Below are positions 8,011 to 17,988 of a DNA stretch of 64,000 nucleotides, piece after piece (position 1 is the first letter of the stretch; every line of letters begins with the position of its first letter). This DNA is from Coriobacteriia bacterium (GTDB taxonomy: Bacteria > Actinomycetota > Coriobacteriia > Coriobacteriales > UMGS124), in assembly GCA_018368455.1 (NCBI GenBank), contig JAGZEG010000007.1:1-64000 (forward strand), given 5' to 3'. Both the position numbers and the translations under genes were made by a program. Under the pieces are notes generated by a model, which had not been told where the DNA came from, did not search any database, and saw only the letters and a program-made list of their open reading frames with translations.

Positions 8011-9264
8011 TTACTCCCCTTCGGTGCGCAACGTCTCGCGGCGGGCCTTTGCGCGGCGGATGAAGTGCAGCGTCAGCAGGACGACGCCGCAGGCCACAAG
8101 CGAGAAGGCCGCGCCCACCAGGCCGACATAGCGCATGCCAACGCCACCCACGACGACGCCACCCACGGCGGTGCCGAACGCGATGCCGATGTTGAACGCC
8201 ATCGGCTCGAGCGACGTAGCCAGCGTGAGCGCCGTGGGGTACTCTGTGCGCGCGACCCGCATGAACAGAGAGACGCACGACACCGACGCCACATACATGC
8301 ACAGTGCGATCAGCAGGATCACAACGAGTGCCCACGGCATGGCCGAGCCTGCGGCGAACAAACCCGCCAGCAGTGCAGCCTGCACGAGGAACACCACGAC
8401 GAGCGCCGGCACACCAAAGCGCAGGTCAACCCAGCCCGACAGCAGATTCGAGAAGAAGCACACCACGCCGTACGCCATGAGTACGCCGCTCGCCGCCAGC
8501 GCGCTCATGCCGAGTACGTTCTCGAGGTATGGCGTGATGTACGCGTAGAACACGTAGACCGACCCGACGCCAAACACGAAGATCGCGATCCCCGACAGCA
8601 CGCGCGCGTCCCCGAGCAGGCACAACTGCTGCCGCAGCGTCGCCGGCGCATCCGACGAGCCCGTCCTCGGCAGCAGAGCCACGAGCGCCGCGCAGACTAT
8701 CGCGGCAAGGACAAACGTACCGATCATCGCATAGTGCCAGCTCAGCTGGTCGGCCACGATCTTGCCCAGCGACGTCGACACCACCATCGCCACCGAAAAC
8801 GCCCCATAGATCAGTGAGATAACGACAGAGATGCGACGCTCCTCCACGAGTTCGGGCACGTAGGTGACGCCCACAGCCAGCAGCGGCCCGGACACCGCGC
8901 CGACAAGCACGCGCGCCGCCAGCAGTAGCTCGAACGTCGGCGCAAGCATCATGGCTACGTTGGCGATCAGAAAGACGCTCGCATACGCCACGAGCAGCGG
9001 AAAGCGACGAAAGCGCCCCGTCGCCAGGGCGAGCACTGGCGTCATGATGGCGTAGGACAGCGCGAAGTAACTGACGAGGTCGCCGGCACGGGACAGCGAG
9101 ACACCGAAGTCGTGCGCGACATCAGGCTCGATGCCGATGACGATGAACTCTGCGCATCCCAGCGCAAAGCCCAGCGCCACGAGCAGCGCGACGCACAACC
9201 TCGGATGAGCAGCCTTTCTCGTTGCCCCGCTCGCTTCCGCCACGACAACACCGTCCGCTGACAC
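8011..9264 (-). CDS. MFS transporter (DHA1 group)
   Basis: A major facilitator with 12 predicted membrane helices. Helix 1 is CVALLVALGFALGCAEFIVI, and the loop 2-3 signature reads ALATGRFRRFPLL. AraJ/YdhP-type drug or sugar exporters have this layout. I chose GTG 9264, which follows GGGAGG at 5 bases; a longer reading from GTG 9312 has only a weak site. It converges with the LysR gene, with 8 bases between stops. A possible minus-strand promoter (TTGACA, complement of 9469-9474) lies about 200 bases upstream. Substrate unknown. Confidence 0.85.
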   Translation of the reverse strand: MSADGVVVAEASGATRKAAHPRLCVALLVALGFALGCAEFIVIGIEPDVAHDFGVSLSRAGDLVSYFALSYAIMTPVLALATGRFRRFPLLVAYASVFLIANVAMMLAPTFELLLAARVLVGAVSGPLLAVGVTYVPELVEERRISVVISLIYGAFSVAMVVSTSLGKIVADQLSWHYAMIGTFVLAAIVCAALVALLPRTGSSDAPATLRQQLCLLGDARVLSGIAIFVFGVGSVYVFYAYITPYLENVLGMSALAASGVLMAYGVVCFFSNLLSGWVDLRFGVPALVVVFLVQAALLAGLFAAGSAMPWALVVILLIALCMYVASVSCVSLFMRVARTEYPTALTLATSLEPMAFNIGIAFGTAVGGVVVGGVGMRYVGLVGAAFSLVACGVVLLTLHFIRRAKARRETLRTEGE

Positions 9265-9713
9265 AACAGCCTCCCGCTCTTCGACACCGGCCACTCGGCA
9301 ATCAGATCCCACGTACTCTAGCAGTCAGACGGAACAGTTGAGCAGTACGCATCCACTGACGCAAACATGCCATGCGGCAACCTTCCTTCGTTCGGGCCAG
9401 TACGGACACACGCGAGGAACTCGCAGGCAAAAACGAGCCCGCATCGCGTAACAATCCCAGCTCAGGGCTGTCAACCCTGCACTCACCACCGTCTCCCACA
9501 CACTTCATGTAGGCCTCAGGGTAGCCCCCACACCCTACCCCTCACGTGTGTGTCGGCACCTCGAAAACGCTCCTATCGTCTGAGTCGTCAGCAGGCGTTC
9601 GCACCCAGCGCAGCGACGCGCGACCCTCATCACAAAAGCCGCGCTCGTCCACGCTCTCGCAACGCCCAAACGCACGCAAGCACGACTCGACCGCCCCATA
9701 CAAGGAGGATCGC
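9265..9713. other. Divergent intergenic region, no gene seen
   Basis: This 449-bp region separates the minus-strand MFS gene from the plus-strand FMN/FAD reductase. Several open frames cross it but none has a ribosome site or recognisable product. It contains a short dyad AGGG-CTGTCAA-CCCT near 9464-9478, which overlaps the TTGACA-like element for the MFS side, and a CACAC/GTGTG pair around 9528-9552. It presumably holds both promoters and the site of the downstream LuxR regulator. Confidence 0.4.
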
Positions 9714-11807
9714 ATGTCCCAGCTCAGCGCTCACCAGATTGACCGCCGCTCGTTCCTCACCGGTGCCGCCCTTGCCGGAGCAGGCGCCGTCGCCGCCAGC
9801 TCCATGGCAACCCAGGCCCTCGCCACCGAGTCCGCCGCCGCGGACGCCGCAGCCCCTGCAACGCCCTCGTTCATGGTCGCTCCCGACCCCATCACCGACG
9901 ACCAGGTCTCGCAGACCGTCGAGGCTGACGTCGTCGTCATCGGCGCCGGTACGGCCGGCCTGTGCACGGCACTCTCCGCAGCTGAGGGCGGTCTCAAGGT
10001 CGTCGTGTTCGCGCAGAGCCCCAACGTCGTTGCCCGCGGTGGCTCGAACGCCGTCGTGTACTCCAAGCTCATGAACGAATACGGCCTGCCCAAGATGGAC
10101 CCGCAGTTCATCCTCGCTCAGATGGCCCAGGCCTCGTTCAACATCGACGTCGACAAGTGGCACAAGTGGTACAACAACTCCGAGGAGTCCATCAACTGGC
10201 TCATCGACCGCTCGCTGTCCGTCGAGGGCATGCGCATCTCCATCGAGCAGAGCAACGTGTGGCCCGAGGACATGAAGACCTACCCGCTCTACGGGCCCGA
10301 GCAGTCGCACTGCTGGAACAACGACGACTTCCCCGTCGTCGCCGACGGCCAGCCCTCGCTCGTGTTCGCCCTGCGCACGCTGTGCGAGGAGCAGGGTGTC
10401 GAGTTCTACTTCAACACGCACGCCGAGCAGCTCGTCCGCGGTGGCGTCGCCAACGGCACCGAGGGTCGCGTCGACGCCGTCATCGCCTCTGACGCCGACG
10501 GCAACTACGTCAAGTTCGTCGGCACGACCGGCATCGTCATGGCCTGCGGCGACTTCTCCGGCAACCGCGAGATGATGGAGAAGTACGCGCCCGAGTGCGT
10601 CGACTGGGTGACGAACTGGGACGAGGCCCAGACGCCCGACTCGCTCGGCAAGGTCTACGGCGGCCTGTACAAGGGCCGTGGCCAGCAGATGGGCCTGTGG
10701 ATCGGCGCCGCCTGGCAGAAGACGCTGCCCAACGCCGGCATGTGCGCCACGTTCGCCGCTCCGTGCTACCAGCCCTGGAACGCCCCCGACACCATCATGG
10801 TCGACGACTCCGGCCGCCGCTTCTGCTGCGAGGACATGGGCGTTGGCCACCTACCCTACGTCATCAAGCACGTCGGCCCGGTGAACGCCATCTTCGACGT
10901 CGAGTATCCCTCGCACCACATCCCGTGGCACAACTGGAAGAACGTCTACACCGAGGGCGACATGGACGCCGACGAGGTGCTGGCCGCCTGGGACGCCAAG
11001 GTCGCGGCCGGCAGCATGTACAAGGCCGACACGCTCGAGGACCTCGCCGCGCAGATGGGCGTCGACTACGAGGGCCTGCAGGCCAGCATCGACCGCTACA
11101 ATGAGCTGTGCGACGCCGGCGAGGACGTCGACTTCCACAAGCGCACCGAGCTCATGGTGCCCATCCGCACCGCGCCCTTCTACGGCTACCGCAACGGCGC
11201 TCCCAAGTTCCTCACGGTGCTCGGCGGCCTGCGCACCAACATCGACATGCAGGTCTGCGACGCCGATGACCAGCCGATCGAGGGCCTGTACAACGTCGGC
11301 ACCATGGTGGGCGACGCCTACGCCAACAGCTACAACTTCCTCGTCGAGGGCCACAACCTCGGCATGAACTGCATCACGTTCGGCTACCTCACCGGCAAGC
11401 TGCTGGCCGGCGGCCACCACGGCATCGAGGCCGACCCCGACTACGTTGCCCCCGAGCTGCTCGGCCTCAACCGCTACCACAGCGCCGTCGAGGAGTCCAA
11501 GGCCAGCAGCGAGGCCCTGCAGGGCGCCACGTACAAGGACGGCACGTACACGGGCACGGGCTACGGCATCATCGGCGAGATCAACGTGACGGTCGAGGTC
11601 AAGGACGGCAAGGTCACCGTCACTGACATCAGCCCGAACAACGAGACGCCCGGCTTCGGCGGCTTTGAAGCCATCAACGACGGCACGTACAAGTCGATGA
11701 TCGAGACGGCGCAGTCTGCCGACATCGACACGATCGCCGGCGCCACGGCCACCTCGACGGGCATCAAGAACGCCACGCGCCGCGCCCTGGAGCAGGCCGC
11801 CCAGTAA
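9714..11807 (+). CDS. Tat-exported FAD/FMN reductase (fumarate/urocanate reductase-like)
   Basis: A 697-aa extracytoplasmic flavoprotein. ATG 9714 follows CAAGGAGGATCGC. The Tat signal (DRRSFLTGAALAGAGAVAAS) covers residues 1-38. The FAD domain starts at DVVVIGAGTAGLCTALSAAE, and its C-terminal flavin segment is LYNVGTMVGDAYANSYNFLV. The last 95 residues are an FMN_bind domain (YKDGTYTGTGYGIIG) with the attachment-type motif DTIAGATATSTG. Electrons would enter through the C-terminal FMN and pass to FAD to reduce a terminal acceptor. Unlike the 5120-6766 paralogue it carries its own FMN domain. The LuxR gene 238 bases downstream is the probable regulator. The substrate cannot be named from sequence. 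Confidence 0.92.
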   Translation: MSQLSAHQIDRRSFLTGAALAGAGAVAASSMATQALATESAAADAAAPATPSFMVAPDPITDDQVSQTVEADVVVIGAGTAGLCTALSAAEGGLKVVVFAQSPNVVARGGSNAVVYSKLMNEYGLPKMDPQFILAQMAQASFNIDVDKWHKWYNNSEESINWLIDRSLSVEGMRISIEQSNVWPEDMKTYPLYGPEQSHCWNNDDFPVVADGQPSLVFALRTLCEEQGVEFYFNTHAEQLVRGGVANGTEGRVDAVIASDADGNYVKFVGTTGIVMACGDFSGNREMMEKYAPECVDWVTNWDEAQTPDSLGKVYGGLYKGRGQQMGLWIGAAWQKTLPNAGMCATFAAPCYQPWNAPDTIMVDDSGRRFCCEDMGVGHLPYVIKHVGPVNAIFDVEYPSHHIPWHNWKNVYTEGDMDADEVLAAWDAKVAAGSMYKADTLEDLAAQMGVDYEGLQASIDRYNELCDAGEDVDFHKRTELMVPIRTAPFYGYRNGAPKFLTVLGGLRTNIDMQVCDADDQPIEGLYNVGTMVGDAYANSYNFLVEGHNLGMNCITFGYLTGKLLAGGHHGIEADPDYVAPELLGLNRYHSAVEESKASSEALQGATYKDGTYTGTGYGIIGEINVTVEVKDGKVTVTDISPNNETPGFGGFEAINDGTYKSMIETAQSADIDTIAGATATSTGIKNATRRALEQAAQ

Positions 11808-11892
11808 CGGCGACACCCAGACAAGCCTGGCCTCCTCGCAGAAGAGGACCACCGGCGCATGAGGCTCAGCGCCAAACGCCAACAGGTATGAC

Positions 11893-11932
11893 CCGCATGC
11901 CGGGACGTCTTTCGGGGCGTCTCGGCATGCGG
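11893..11932 (+). terminator. Hairpin after the FAD/FMN reductase
   Basis: A 15-bp stem with one mismatch (CCGCATGCCGGGACG against CGTCTCGGCATGCGG) and a 10-nt loop, 86 bases after the stop codon. There is no T-run. It separates the reductase from the LuxR gene and may only partly terminate. Confidence 0.55.
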
Positions 11933-12044
11933 CGTATCGCGAGAGGCCAGGCATATCCCGCCGTAAGGATGGCGTTTGGCACGCACGGCAGACGCCGGGG
12001 TGCTAGACTGCCAGGACGGCCGCGAAGGGCAGGGGGGCTTCTCG

Positions 12045-13661
12045 ATGGCACGTTCACAGACAGGCCGCGTAGGCTCGGCTCGCCCGGGCATGACGTTCAT
12101 CCGCAAGGCAAGCGGAGCGTTTCTCGTGCCCGCCATCGTCGGCTATAGCCTCGATATCGCACTCGTCTCGCTGGCCGGATGGCCCGGCTCTTCCTCGGCC
12201 TTCTCAACAGGCCTGCTTTCGAGCGATCCCTACTCTGCGTTCATTCAAACAAAGAGCGCGTCGTTTTGTCTGGCCTTCTTTCTTTGGTTCGCGCTCTCAA
12301 TGCGCGGCGGCGACCGCTTTCACGCGCTGCTCTGCGCCCGGCCCACGTGCTGGGTGTTCTCGGCCCTGTTCATGGCGGGCGGGCTCCTCGGCCTGCTGCC
12401 CCTCGAAGACAGCGGCGCCTCGACGCTCGTGCAGGCCCTGTGCGGTCTGCTGATGGGTGCGGGGCTCTCCGGTAACTTCACGCTGTGGGTCAGCCTGTTC
12501 AGCTCGCGCGAGACACCGCTGGACGCGCGCGGCATCATCGGGGGCACGCTGCTGGGCGGCCTGCTGTACTTCGTGCTGGCCTGGCTGCCCAACCTGGCCA
12601 TCTGCCTCGTGTCCATCCTCGTCATCGCGCCTGGGACGAGTTTGGCGCTTGCCTGGTGTAACTTCCGCTTGCACCCAGCGTGCCACGCCTGCGACGGGGA
12701 GCCGGGAGAGGTCGCGTTCTACGGCGGGGCCGTCACGTTTCCCCAGGAGCACGCTGCGCGTCGCAAGCATCTCAAGAAGGGCATCCTCTCGCTACTCGCA
12801 CCGTGCCTAACCATCGGCCTCATCGGCGCGGCCATGCAGCTCACGCGCCTGCTATCCGTTGGCCTGGGATCCTCGGAGCTCATCGTCGGCAACGTGAACA
12901 GCCTCGCGCTCATCGCAAGCCCCCTCATCCTGCTCGCGCTGTTCGAGCGCAGCAACTACCACGTCGACATGGGCGCGTTCCAGCGCGTCTGCGCCCCACT
13001 CATCGCCGTCGTCGCGCTGGGGCTGCCCATACTGGGCTCGTGGTACGGCTACGTGTTGGCCTTCGTGCTCTACACCATATTTTCGTGCGCCTCGATGATG
13101 GGCATCCTGGCCTGCAACCAGGTCGCACGCCACTACCGCATCCCCCCGGTTGCGATGTATGCGCTGGCCTTCGGCATCATCTACACGATGCGCTACCTAC
13201 CCTCGCTCGTCTCAAGCGCCCTCGGCATGCTCGCCGGCAGGCCCGGCACCGGCCTGCTCGTCACACCCGGCCTCGAGGAGCAGCTGTGGTGCGCCCTTCT
13301 GTGCGTGACGCTGATGTTCGTGGCGTACGTGTTCTCCGACCGCTACCGCCGCGCCCAGGAGGCGGCCGACGTCTACTCGTGGGAGTCCGAGATCGAGCCG
13401 CGTTATCGCCAGATCGTCCAAACGACGGAGGACGTCGTGCGGCGCTTCGGGGAGAGCGTCGGGCTCACGAGCCGAGAGGTCGAGGTGCTCGTGCCGCTGT
13501 TCAAGGGACGGACGGTGCCCCTCATCGCCGAGGAGCTCGGCGTCACGCAAAACACGGTGCGCTTCCACTGCAAGAATGTCTACGAGAAGCTCGGCGTCCA
13601 CTCGAAGCAGGAGCTCATCGCCCTCGTGGAGAGTCACATGAGCCCTGACGCCGAGGGGTAG
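12045..13661 (+). CDS. Membrane-embedded LuxR-family regulator
   Basis: A 538-aa protein with about 12 hydrophobic helices (residues 20-430) fused to a C-terminal LuxR helix-turn-helix. The DNA-binding end reads LTSREVEVLVPLFKGRTVP, then IAEELGVTQNTVRFHCKNVY and EKLGVHSKQEL. ATG 12045 is preceded by AGGGGGG; the longer frame from 11976 lacks a site. The MFS-like membrane domain with a LuxR tail is characteristic of Coriobacteriia, where such genes sit beside flavin reductases and are thought to sense the reductase substrate. Here it follows the FAD/FMN reductase, so it is its likely sensor-activator. No kinase or receiver domain is present. Confidence 0.9.
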   Translation: MARSQTGRVGSARPGMTFIRKASGAFLVPAIVGYSLDIALVSLAGWPGSSSAFSTGLLSSDPYSAFIQTKSASFCLAFFLWFALSMRGGDRFHALLCARPTCWVFSALFMAGGLLGLLPLEDSGASTLVQALCGLLMGAGLSGNFTLWVSLFSSRETPLDARGIIGGTLLGGLLYFVLAWLPNLAICLVSILVIAPGTSLALAWCNFRLHPACHACDGEPGEVAFYGGAVTFPQEHAARRKHLKKGILSLLAPCLTIGLIGAAMQLTRLLSVGLGSSELIVGNVNSLALIASPLILLALFERSNYHVDMGAFQRVCAPLIAVVALGLPILGSWYGYVLAFVLYTIFSCASMMGILACNQVARHYRIPPVAMYALAFGIIYTMRYLPSLVSSALGMLAGRPGTGLLVTPGLEEQLWCALLCVTLMFVAYVFSDRYRRAQEAADVYSWESEIEPRYRQIVQTTEDVVRRFGESVGLTSREVEVLVPLFKGRTVPLIAEELGVTQNTVRFHCKNVYEKLGVHSKQELIALVESHMSPDAEG

Positions 13662-13796
13662 ACGCGCGCCGAGGCCACCTTACGAGCTGGTAGAATCGAC
13701 CTCGCGCACCCGTGACGGGGCGCTCCACGCAGACGCTACCTCACGAGTCGGCAGGGGCTTTCGCGACTCGGCGACGCTCGAAAGGCTTGGTCACAC

Positions 13797-16421
13797 ATGG
13801 CAGAGACGCAGACGGGAACCCCCGAGGTCACCGCGGACGCAAGCGCCGACTCGTTCGGCTCGCTTGGCGCGCTGTCGCCGAGCTGGTGGTCAGAACCCAC
13901 CGAGGCCGCCAACGACGCGCTGGACGCCGAGGATCCATGGCTCTCGACCGACGAGGCGTTCGAGCGCTTCCTTACCTGGGTGGAAGACCGCGGCATCGAG
14001 CTGTGGCCCCACCAGGAGGAGGCCCTCATGGACATCGCCGCCGGCGACCACGTCATCTTGGGCACGCCGACCGGCTCAGGCAAGTCGCTCGTCGCGCTCG
14101 GCATGCACTTCATAGCGATGGCGACCGGTTACCGCTCGTACTACACCGCTCCCATCAAGGCGCTCGTCTCCGAGAAGTTCTTCAACCTCGTCGAGGTGCT
14201 CGGGCGCGACAACGTCGGCATGATCACCGGCGACACGCACATCAACACGCAGGCGCCCGTCATCTGCTGCACGGCCGAGATCCTGGCCAACGAGGCCCTG
14301 CGAGAGGGTGAGGGCACCGACGTCGCCTTTGTCGCCATGGACGAGTTCCACTTCTACAGCGACCCCGACCGCGGCTGGGCCTGGCAGGTGCCGCTGCTGA
14401 CGCTGCCCCGCACGAAGTTCCTGCTCATGAGCGCCACGCTGGGCGACACGTCCGCCATCGCGAGCGACCTGCAGGCGCGCACCGGCACGCCCGTCAACGT
14501 CGTGGCCGACGCGCAGCGCCCCGTGCCGCTCTCCTATGAGTACGTCGAGACCGCTCTCGAGGGCACGGTCGAAATCGCCCTGCGCGAGGGCAAGGCGCCG
14601 CTGTACATCGTGCACTTCTCGCAGGACGCCGCGCTCAACAGCGCGCAGTCCCTGGCCAGCTATGGCGTGGCCTCCAAAGAGCAGCGCGAGGCCGTGAAGC
14701 AGGCCATGAAGGGTACGCGCTTCACGACGGCGTTCGGCAAGATCCTGCAGCGCCTGCTCGGCTGCGGCGTCGGCGTGCACCACGCCGGCATGCTGCCGCG
14801 CTACCGCCTGCTCGTAGAGAAGCTCGCCCAGCAGGGGCTGCTGCCCGTCATCTGCGGCACGGACACGCTCGGCGTCGGCATCAACGTGCCCATCCACACC
14901 GTCGTGCTGACGGCGCTCACGAAGTTCGACGGTCACAAGATGCGCCGCCTGCGCTCGCGCGAGTTCCACCAGATCGCAGGCCGAGCCGGGCGCGCAGGCT
15001 TCGACACGGAGGGGCTCGTCATCGCCGAGGCGCCCGACTACGACATCGAGAACGCCAAGCTACTGGCCAAGGCCGGCAACGACCCGAAGGCGCAGCGCAA
15101 GATCAAGCGCAAGCAGCCGCCCGAGGGCTTCGTCGGCTGGAACAAGCAGACGTTCGAGAAGCTCGTCGAGAGCGTGCCCGAGACGCTCAAACCGCGCCTG
15201 CGCATCACGCACGCCATGGTACTCGCCGAGGTCATGCAGGGCGGCGACGCCGTGGCGCGCGTGAGCAAGCTCATCGACGACTCGCTGCAGACGCCCGAGG
15301 AGAAGGCCCAGCTGCACGTACGCGCCGCCGAGATATTCGCGACGCTCGTGGACGCCGATGTCGTGGAGCGCGTCGAGAACGCCGACGGCACGGTGTCGTA
15401 CGTGACGACGGTCGACCTGCCCGACGACTTCGCGCTCGACCAGCCACTCTCGCCGTTTCTGCTCGCGGCGCTGGAGCTGCTCGACCCCGCGAGCGAGACG
15501 TATGCGCTCGACGTCGTGTCCATGGTCGAGGCGACACTCGAGGACCCGCGCCAGATCCTGCGCGTCCAGGAAAAGAAGGCCCGCGAGCGCGCCATGGCCG
15601 AGATGAAGGCCGACGGGGTTGAGTACGAGGAGCGCATCGAGCGCATAACCGAGGTGACGTACGACAAGCCGCTCGAAGACCTGCTCGAGCCGGCGTTTGC
15701 CGAGTACTGCCGCGAGGTGCCGTGGGCCAACGACTACCACCTCTCCCCCAAGAGCGTGCTGCGCGACATGCTCGAGTGCGTCGCCGACTTCAAGGGCTAC
15801 GTCGCCGGGCTCAACATGGCGCGCTTCGAGGGCATCCTGCTGCGCTACCTCTCCGACGCCTTCCGCGTGCTCGACCGCACAATCCCGACGGACAAGCGCA
15901 CCGAGCAGCTCGACGACATCGTGTCGTGGCTCGGTCTCGTCGTGCGCTCCGTCGACTCGAGCCTCGTGGACGAGTGGGCCAGCGCCGGCGAGACGCTCGA
16001 CGCGGCGCCCCCGACGGCCGCCGACGAGGTCGTCCACGACCGTCGCGGCCTGACCGTGCTCGTGCGCAACGCCCTCATGCGCCGCGTGACGTTGGCCGCC
16101 CGCGGTGACACGAAGGAGCTGGGCGCGCTCGACGGGGCGTGGGGCTTCGGCGAGGGCCGCTGGCGCAAGGCGCTCGACGCGTTCTACGAGGCACACGAGG
16201 AAATCCAGCTCGACGCCGACGCGCGCTCCTGGGCCTTCCTCGAGCTGGATTCCTCCGACGAGAAAGCCGCGCATGTGTGGCACGCCCACCAGGTGTTCAG
16301 CGACAACGACGGGGACCGCGACTTCGGCATCTGGGCCGACGTCGACCTGGACGCGACACAGGAAGAGGGCGAGGTTGTCTTCAAGGAATACCGCGTCGGG
16401 TTCGTCGACGACCCCGCATAA
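13797..16421 (+). CDS. DEAD/DEAH-box RNA helicase with DUF3516 C-terminus
   Basis: An 874-aa superfamily 2 helicase. Motif I is GTPTGSGKS, motif II is DEFH, motif III is MSATLG, and motif VI is HQIAGRAGRAGF. The preceding WPHQEEALMDI is the Q-like element. After about residue 430 comes a long helical region (PPEGFVGWNKQTFEKLVESV onward), the DUF3516 segment typical of this actinobacterial helicase family. It is probably involved in RNA processing or decay, but no role is established that I can cite. ATG 13797 is the first start in frame with MAETQTGTPEV. It is monocistronic. Confidence 0.9.
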   Translation: MAETQTGTPEVTADASADSFGSLGALSPSWWSEPTEAANDALDAEDPWLSTDEAFERFLTWVEDRGIELWPHQEEALMDIAAGDHVILGTPTGSGKSLVALGMHFIAMATGYRSYYTAPIKALVSEKFFNLVEVLGRDNVGMITGDTHINTQAPVICCTAEILANEALREGEGTDVAFVAMDEFHFYSDPDRGWAWQVPLLTLPRTKFLLMSATLGDTSAIASDLQARTGTPVNVVADAQRPVPLSYEYVETALEGTVEIALREGKAPLYIVHFSQDAALNSAQSLASYGVASKEQREAVKQAMKGTRFTTAFGKILQRLLGCGVGVHHAGMLPRYRLLVEKLAQQGLLPVICGTDTLGVGINVPIHTVVLTALTKFDGHKMRRLRSREFHQIAGRAGRAGFDTEGLVIAEAPDYDIENAKLLAKAGNDPKAQRKIKRKQPPEGFVGWNKQTFEKLVESVPETLKPRLRITHAMVLAEVMQGGDAVARVSKLIDDSLQTPEEKAQLHVRAAEIFATLVDADVVERVENADGTVSYVTTVDLPDDFALDQPLSPFLLAALELLDPASETYALDVVSMVEATLEDPRQILRVQEKKARERAMAEMKADGVEYEERIERITEVTYDKPLEDLLEPAFAEYCREVPWANDYHLSPKSVLRDMLECVADFKGYVAGLNMARFEGILLRYLSDAFRVLDRTIPTDKRTEQLDDIVSWLGLVVRSVDSSLVDEWASAGETLDAAPPTAADEVVHDRRGLTVLVRNALMRRVTLAARGDTKELGALDGAWGFGEGRWRKALDAFYEAHEEIQLDADARSWAFLELDSSDEKAAHVWHAHQVFSDNDGDRDFGIWADVDLDATQEEGEVVFKEYRVGFVDDPA

Positions 16422-16434
16422 GGAGCAGCGAGCG

Positions 16435-16652
16435 CCAGAGCAGGAGAAGCAAGGCCCCCGTTGGCCAAAACAGCCTAGCTTTGCGAGTCGATAGGGCCGC
16501 TGCGGGGTACCTCGGCGTCCCATGCGCTCTTCCAGGAGCAGCCGACCTGCGCTTTTGTGCACACCGGAGCCGAGCGGCCTCATGGTTCGCCCCGATCCCC
16601 TCGCAAAGCAGGGGTGTTTTGACCAGAAAGGCCCCGCGCGCTCCTGCTCTGG
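16435..16652. repeat. Large imperfect palindromic intergenic element B
   Basis: The 243 bp between the helicase and the MFS gene is almost entirely one fold-back. The outer arms are a perfect 12 bp (CCAGAGCAGGAG 16435-16446 against 16641-16652). The inner arms are 16463-16487 (GGCCAAAACAGCC...TTTGCGAG) and 16600-16624 (CTCGCAAAGC...GTTTTGACC). Because the two genes converge, it may act as a bidirectional terminator. Its length and the shared motifs with elements A and C make a repeat family more interesting. Confidence 0.6.
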
Positions 16653-16664
16653 GCCGCTCCGAGC

Positions 16665-17894
16665 CTAGGAGCGCGCCTTTCGGGCCGCATCGAGGCGCGG
16701 GAGCAGCCAGGTGGCGCAGAACGCCAGGGCAGCCAGCGCTATGGCGCCGCCGACGAAGCCGATGAGCGACACCGACGCGGCCGAGCTCACGCCACCGCCA
16801 ATCGCCGTCCCCAGGCCGATCCCCAGGTTGAAGATGCCGGAGTAGATGGACATTGCGACGGCAGCGGTCTCGGTGGTCGTAATGCCCACCATAACGCCCT
16901 GGAACGCCACATTGAACGCCGTGGCGCACATGCCCCAGATAACGCAGACGACCAGGACGGCTCCCACGCCGAGCTTCGCCGCAGGAAGCAGCACGAGCAG
17001 CGGCACCATGATGCCGGCAAGCGAGCCCAGGATGAACAGCCGGCGATGCCCGTCATAGAAACGCGCGTAGAGCAGGCTGCCCACGATTCCCGCAGCACCG
17101 AAGCCGGTGAGCATCGCCGTGATCGTGCCCTCGTCCATGAGGGCAACCTGCTGCAGGAACGGCTCGATGTAGCTGTACCCCGTGTAGTACGCAGTGGCGA
17201 ATAGGGCAACGAGCACGTAAATGCCTACGAGCACCCGGTTGCTGAGCAGCACAGGCAGCTTCGCGAGCGTAAATGGCTCGCCCGCCTTGAGTTTGGGGAA
17301 CACGAGGCGCAGGTAGACGGCGATGACGACGGCGATGACGCCCACGCAGCCAAACGCCATGCGCCAGCCCAGCGCCAGACCCACTGCACGGCCGAGCGGC
17401 ATGCCGAGGATCATCGCAATGGACGTGCCAGCCGACACCATGCCGATAGCGAGTGACTGGTAGCGCGGTGAGACGACGCTCACGGCCATCGGCGTCGTGA
17501 TCGACCAGAACACCGCGTGCGCGCAGGCAACGACGAGGCGCGCGACGAGCAACATGGCAAAGCCGGTTGAGAAGAACGCGAGCGCCTGGCCGACGGCGAA
17601 GACGATGACGACAGCGATGAGCAGCGTGCGATACTCGAAGCGCGACGCGGCCATCATCAGTGGCAGCGACAGCAACATGACGGCCCACGCGTAGACCGTG
17701 ATGATCATGCCGGCCACGCCCTCGGAGACAGCCAGGTCGGCGGCGATGTCGGTCAGAAGGCCGATGGGCATGAACTCCGACGTGTTGAACACAAACGCCG
17801 AGAACGTGAGTCCGATGAGCGGCAACAGCATGCGCAGCGTCAGCTGCTCTCCCGCCGCTTGGCCTGCTCCGCTCACCCGTTCATCCTGCACCAT
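16665..17894 (-). CDS. MFS exporter, SotB-like
   Basis: A 409-aa major facilitator with 12 helices. The N-terminal TFSAFVFNTSEFMPIGLLTD and central WSITTPMAVSVVSPRYQSLA are close to the SotB/YdeA sugar-efflux subgroup of DHA1. ATG 17894 sits behind GGGAGGAAGG; an in-frame ATG at 17927 would include that site in the coding region. It converges with the helicase across element B. A sugar, arabinose-like or drug substrate is possible; none can be assigned. Confidence 0.87.
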   Translation of the reverse strand: MVQDERVSGAGQAAGEQLTLRMLLPLIGLTFSAFVFNTSEFMPIGLLTDIAADLAVSEGVAGMIITVYAWAVMLLSLPLMMAASRFEYRTLLIAVVIVFAVGQALAFFSTGFAMLLVARLVVACAHAVFWSITTPMAVSVVSPRYQSLAIGMVSAGTSIAMILGMPLGRAVGLALGWRMAFGCVGVIAVVIAVYLRLVFPKLKAGEPFTLAKLPVLLSNRVLVGIYVLVALFATAYYTGYSYIEPFLQQVALMDEGTITAMLTGFGAAGIVGSLLYARFYDGHRRLFILGSLAGIMVPLLVLLPAAKLGVGAVLVVCVIWGMCATAFNVAFQGVMVGITTTETAAVAMSIYSGIFNLGIGLGTAIGGGVSSAASVSLIGFVGGAIALAALAFCATWLLPRLDAARKARS

Positions 17895-17988
17895 CGTCAG
17901 CGCCTTCCTCCCGATTTCAGAAGGCACATTCTAGCGCGGTGCATGTGGGCGGATTGTTAGCGCGATGTGCGGACTTTGGGGCAAAACC

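Noticed and set aside
9528..9552. CACAC/GTGTG pair before the FAD/FMN reductase as a LuxR operator
   Set aside because: The arms are low-complexity and imperfect; not enough to support a site.
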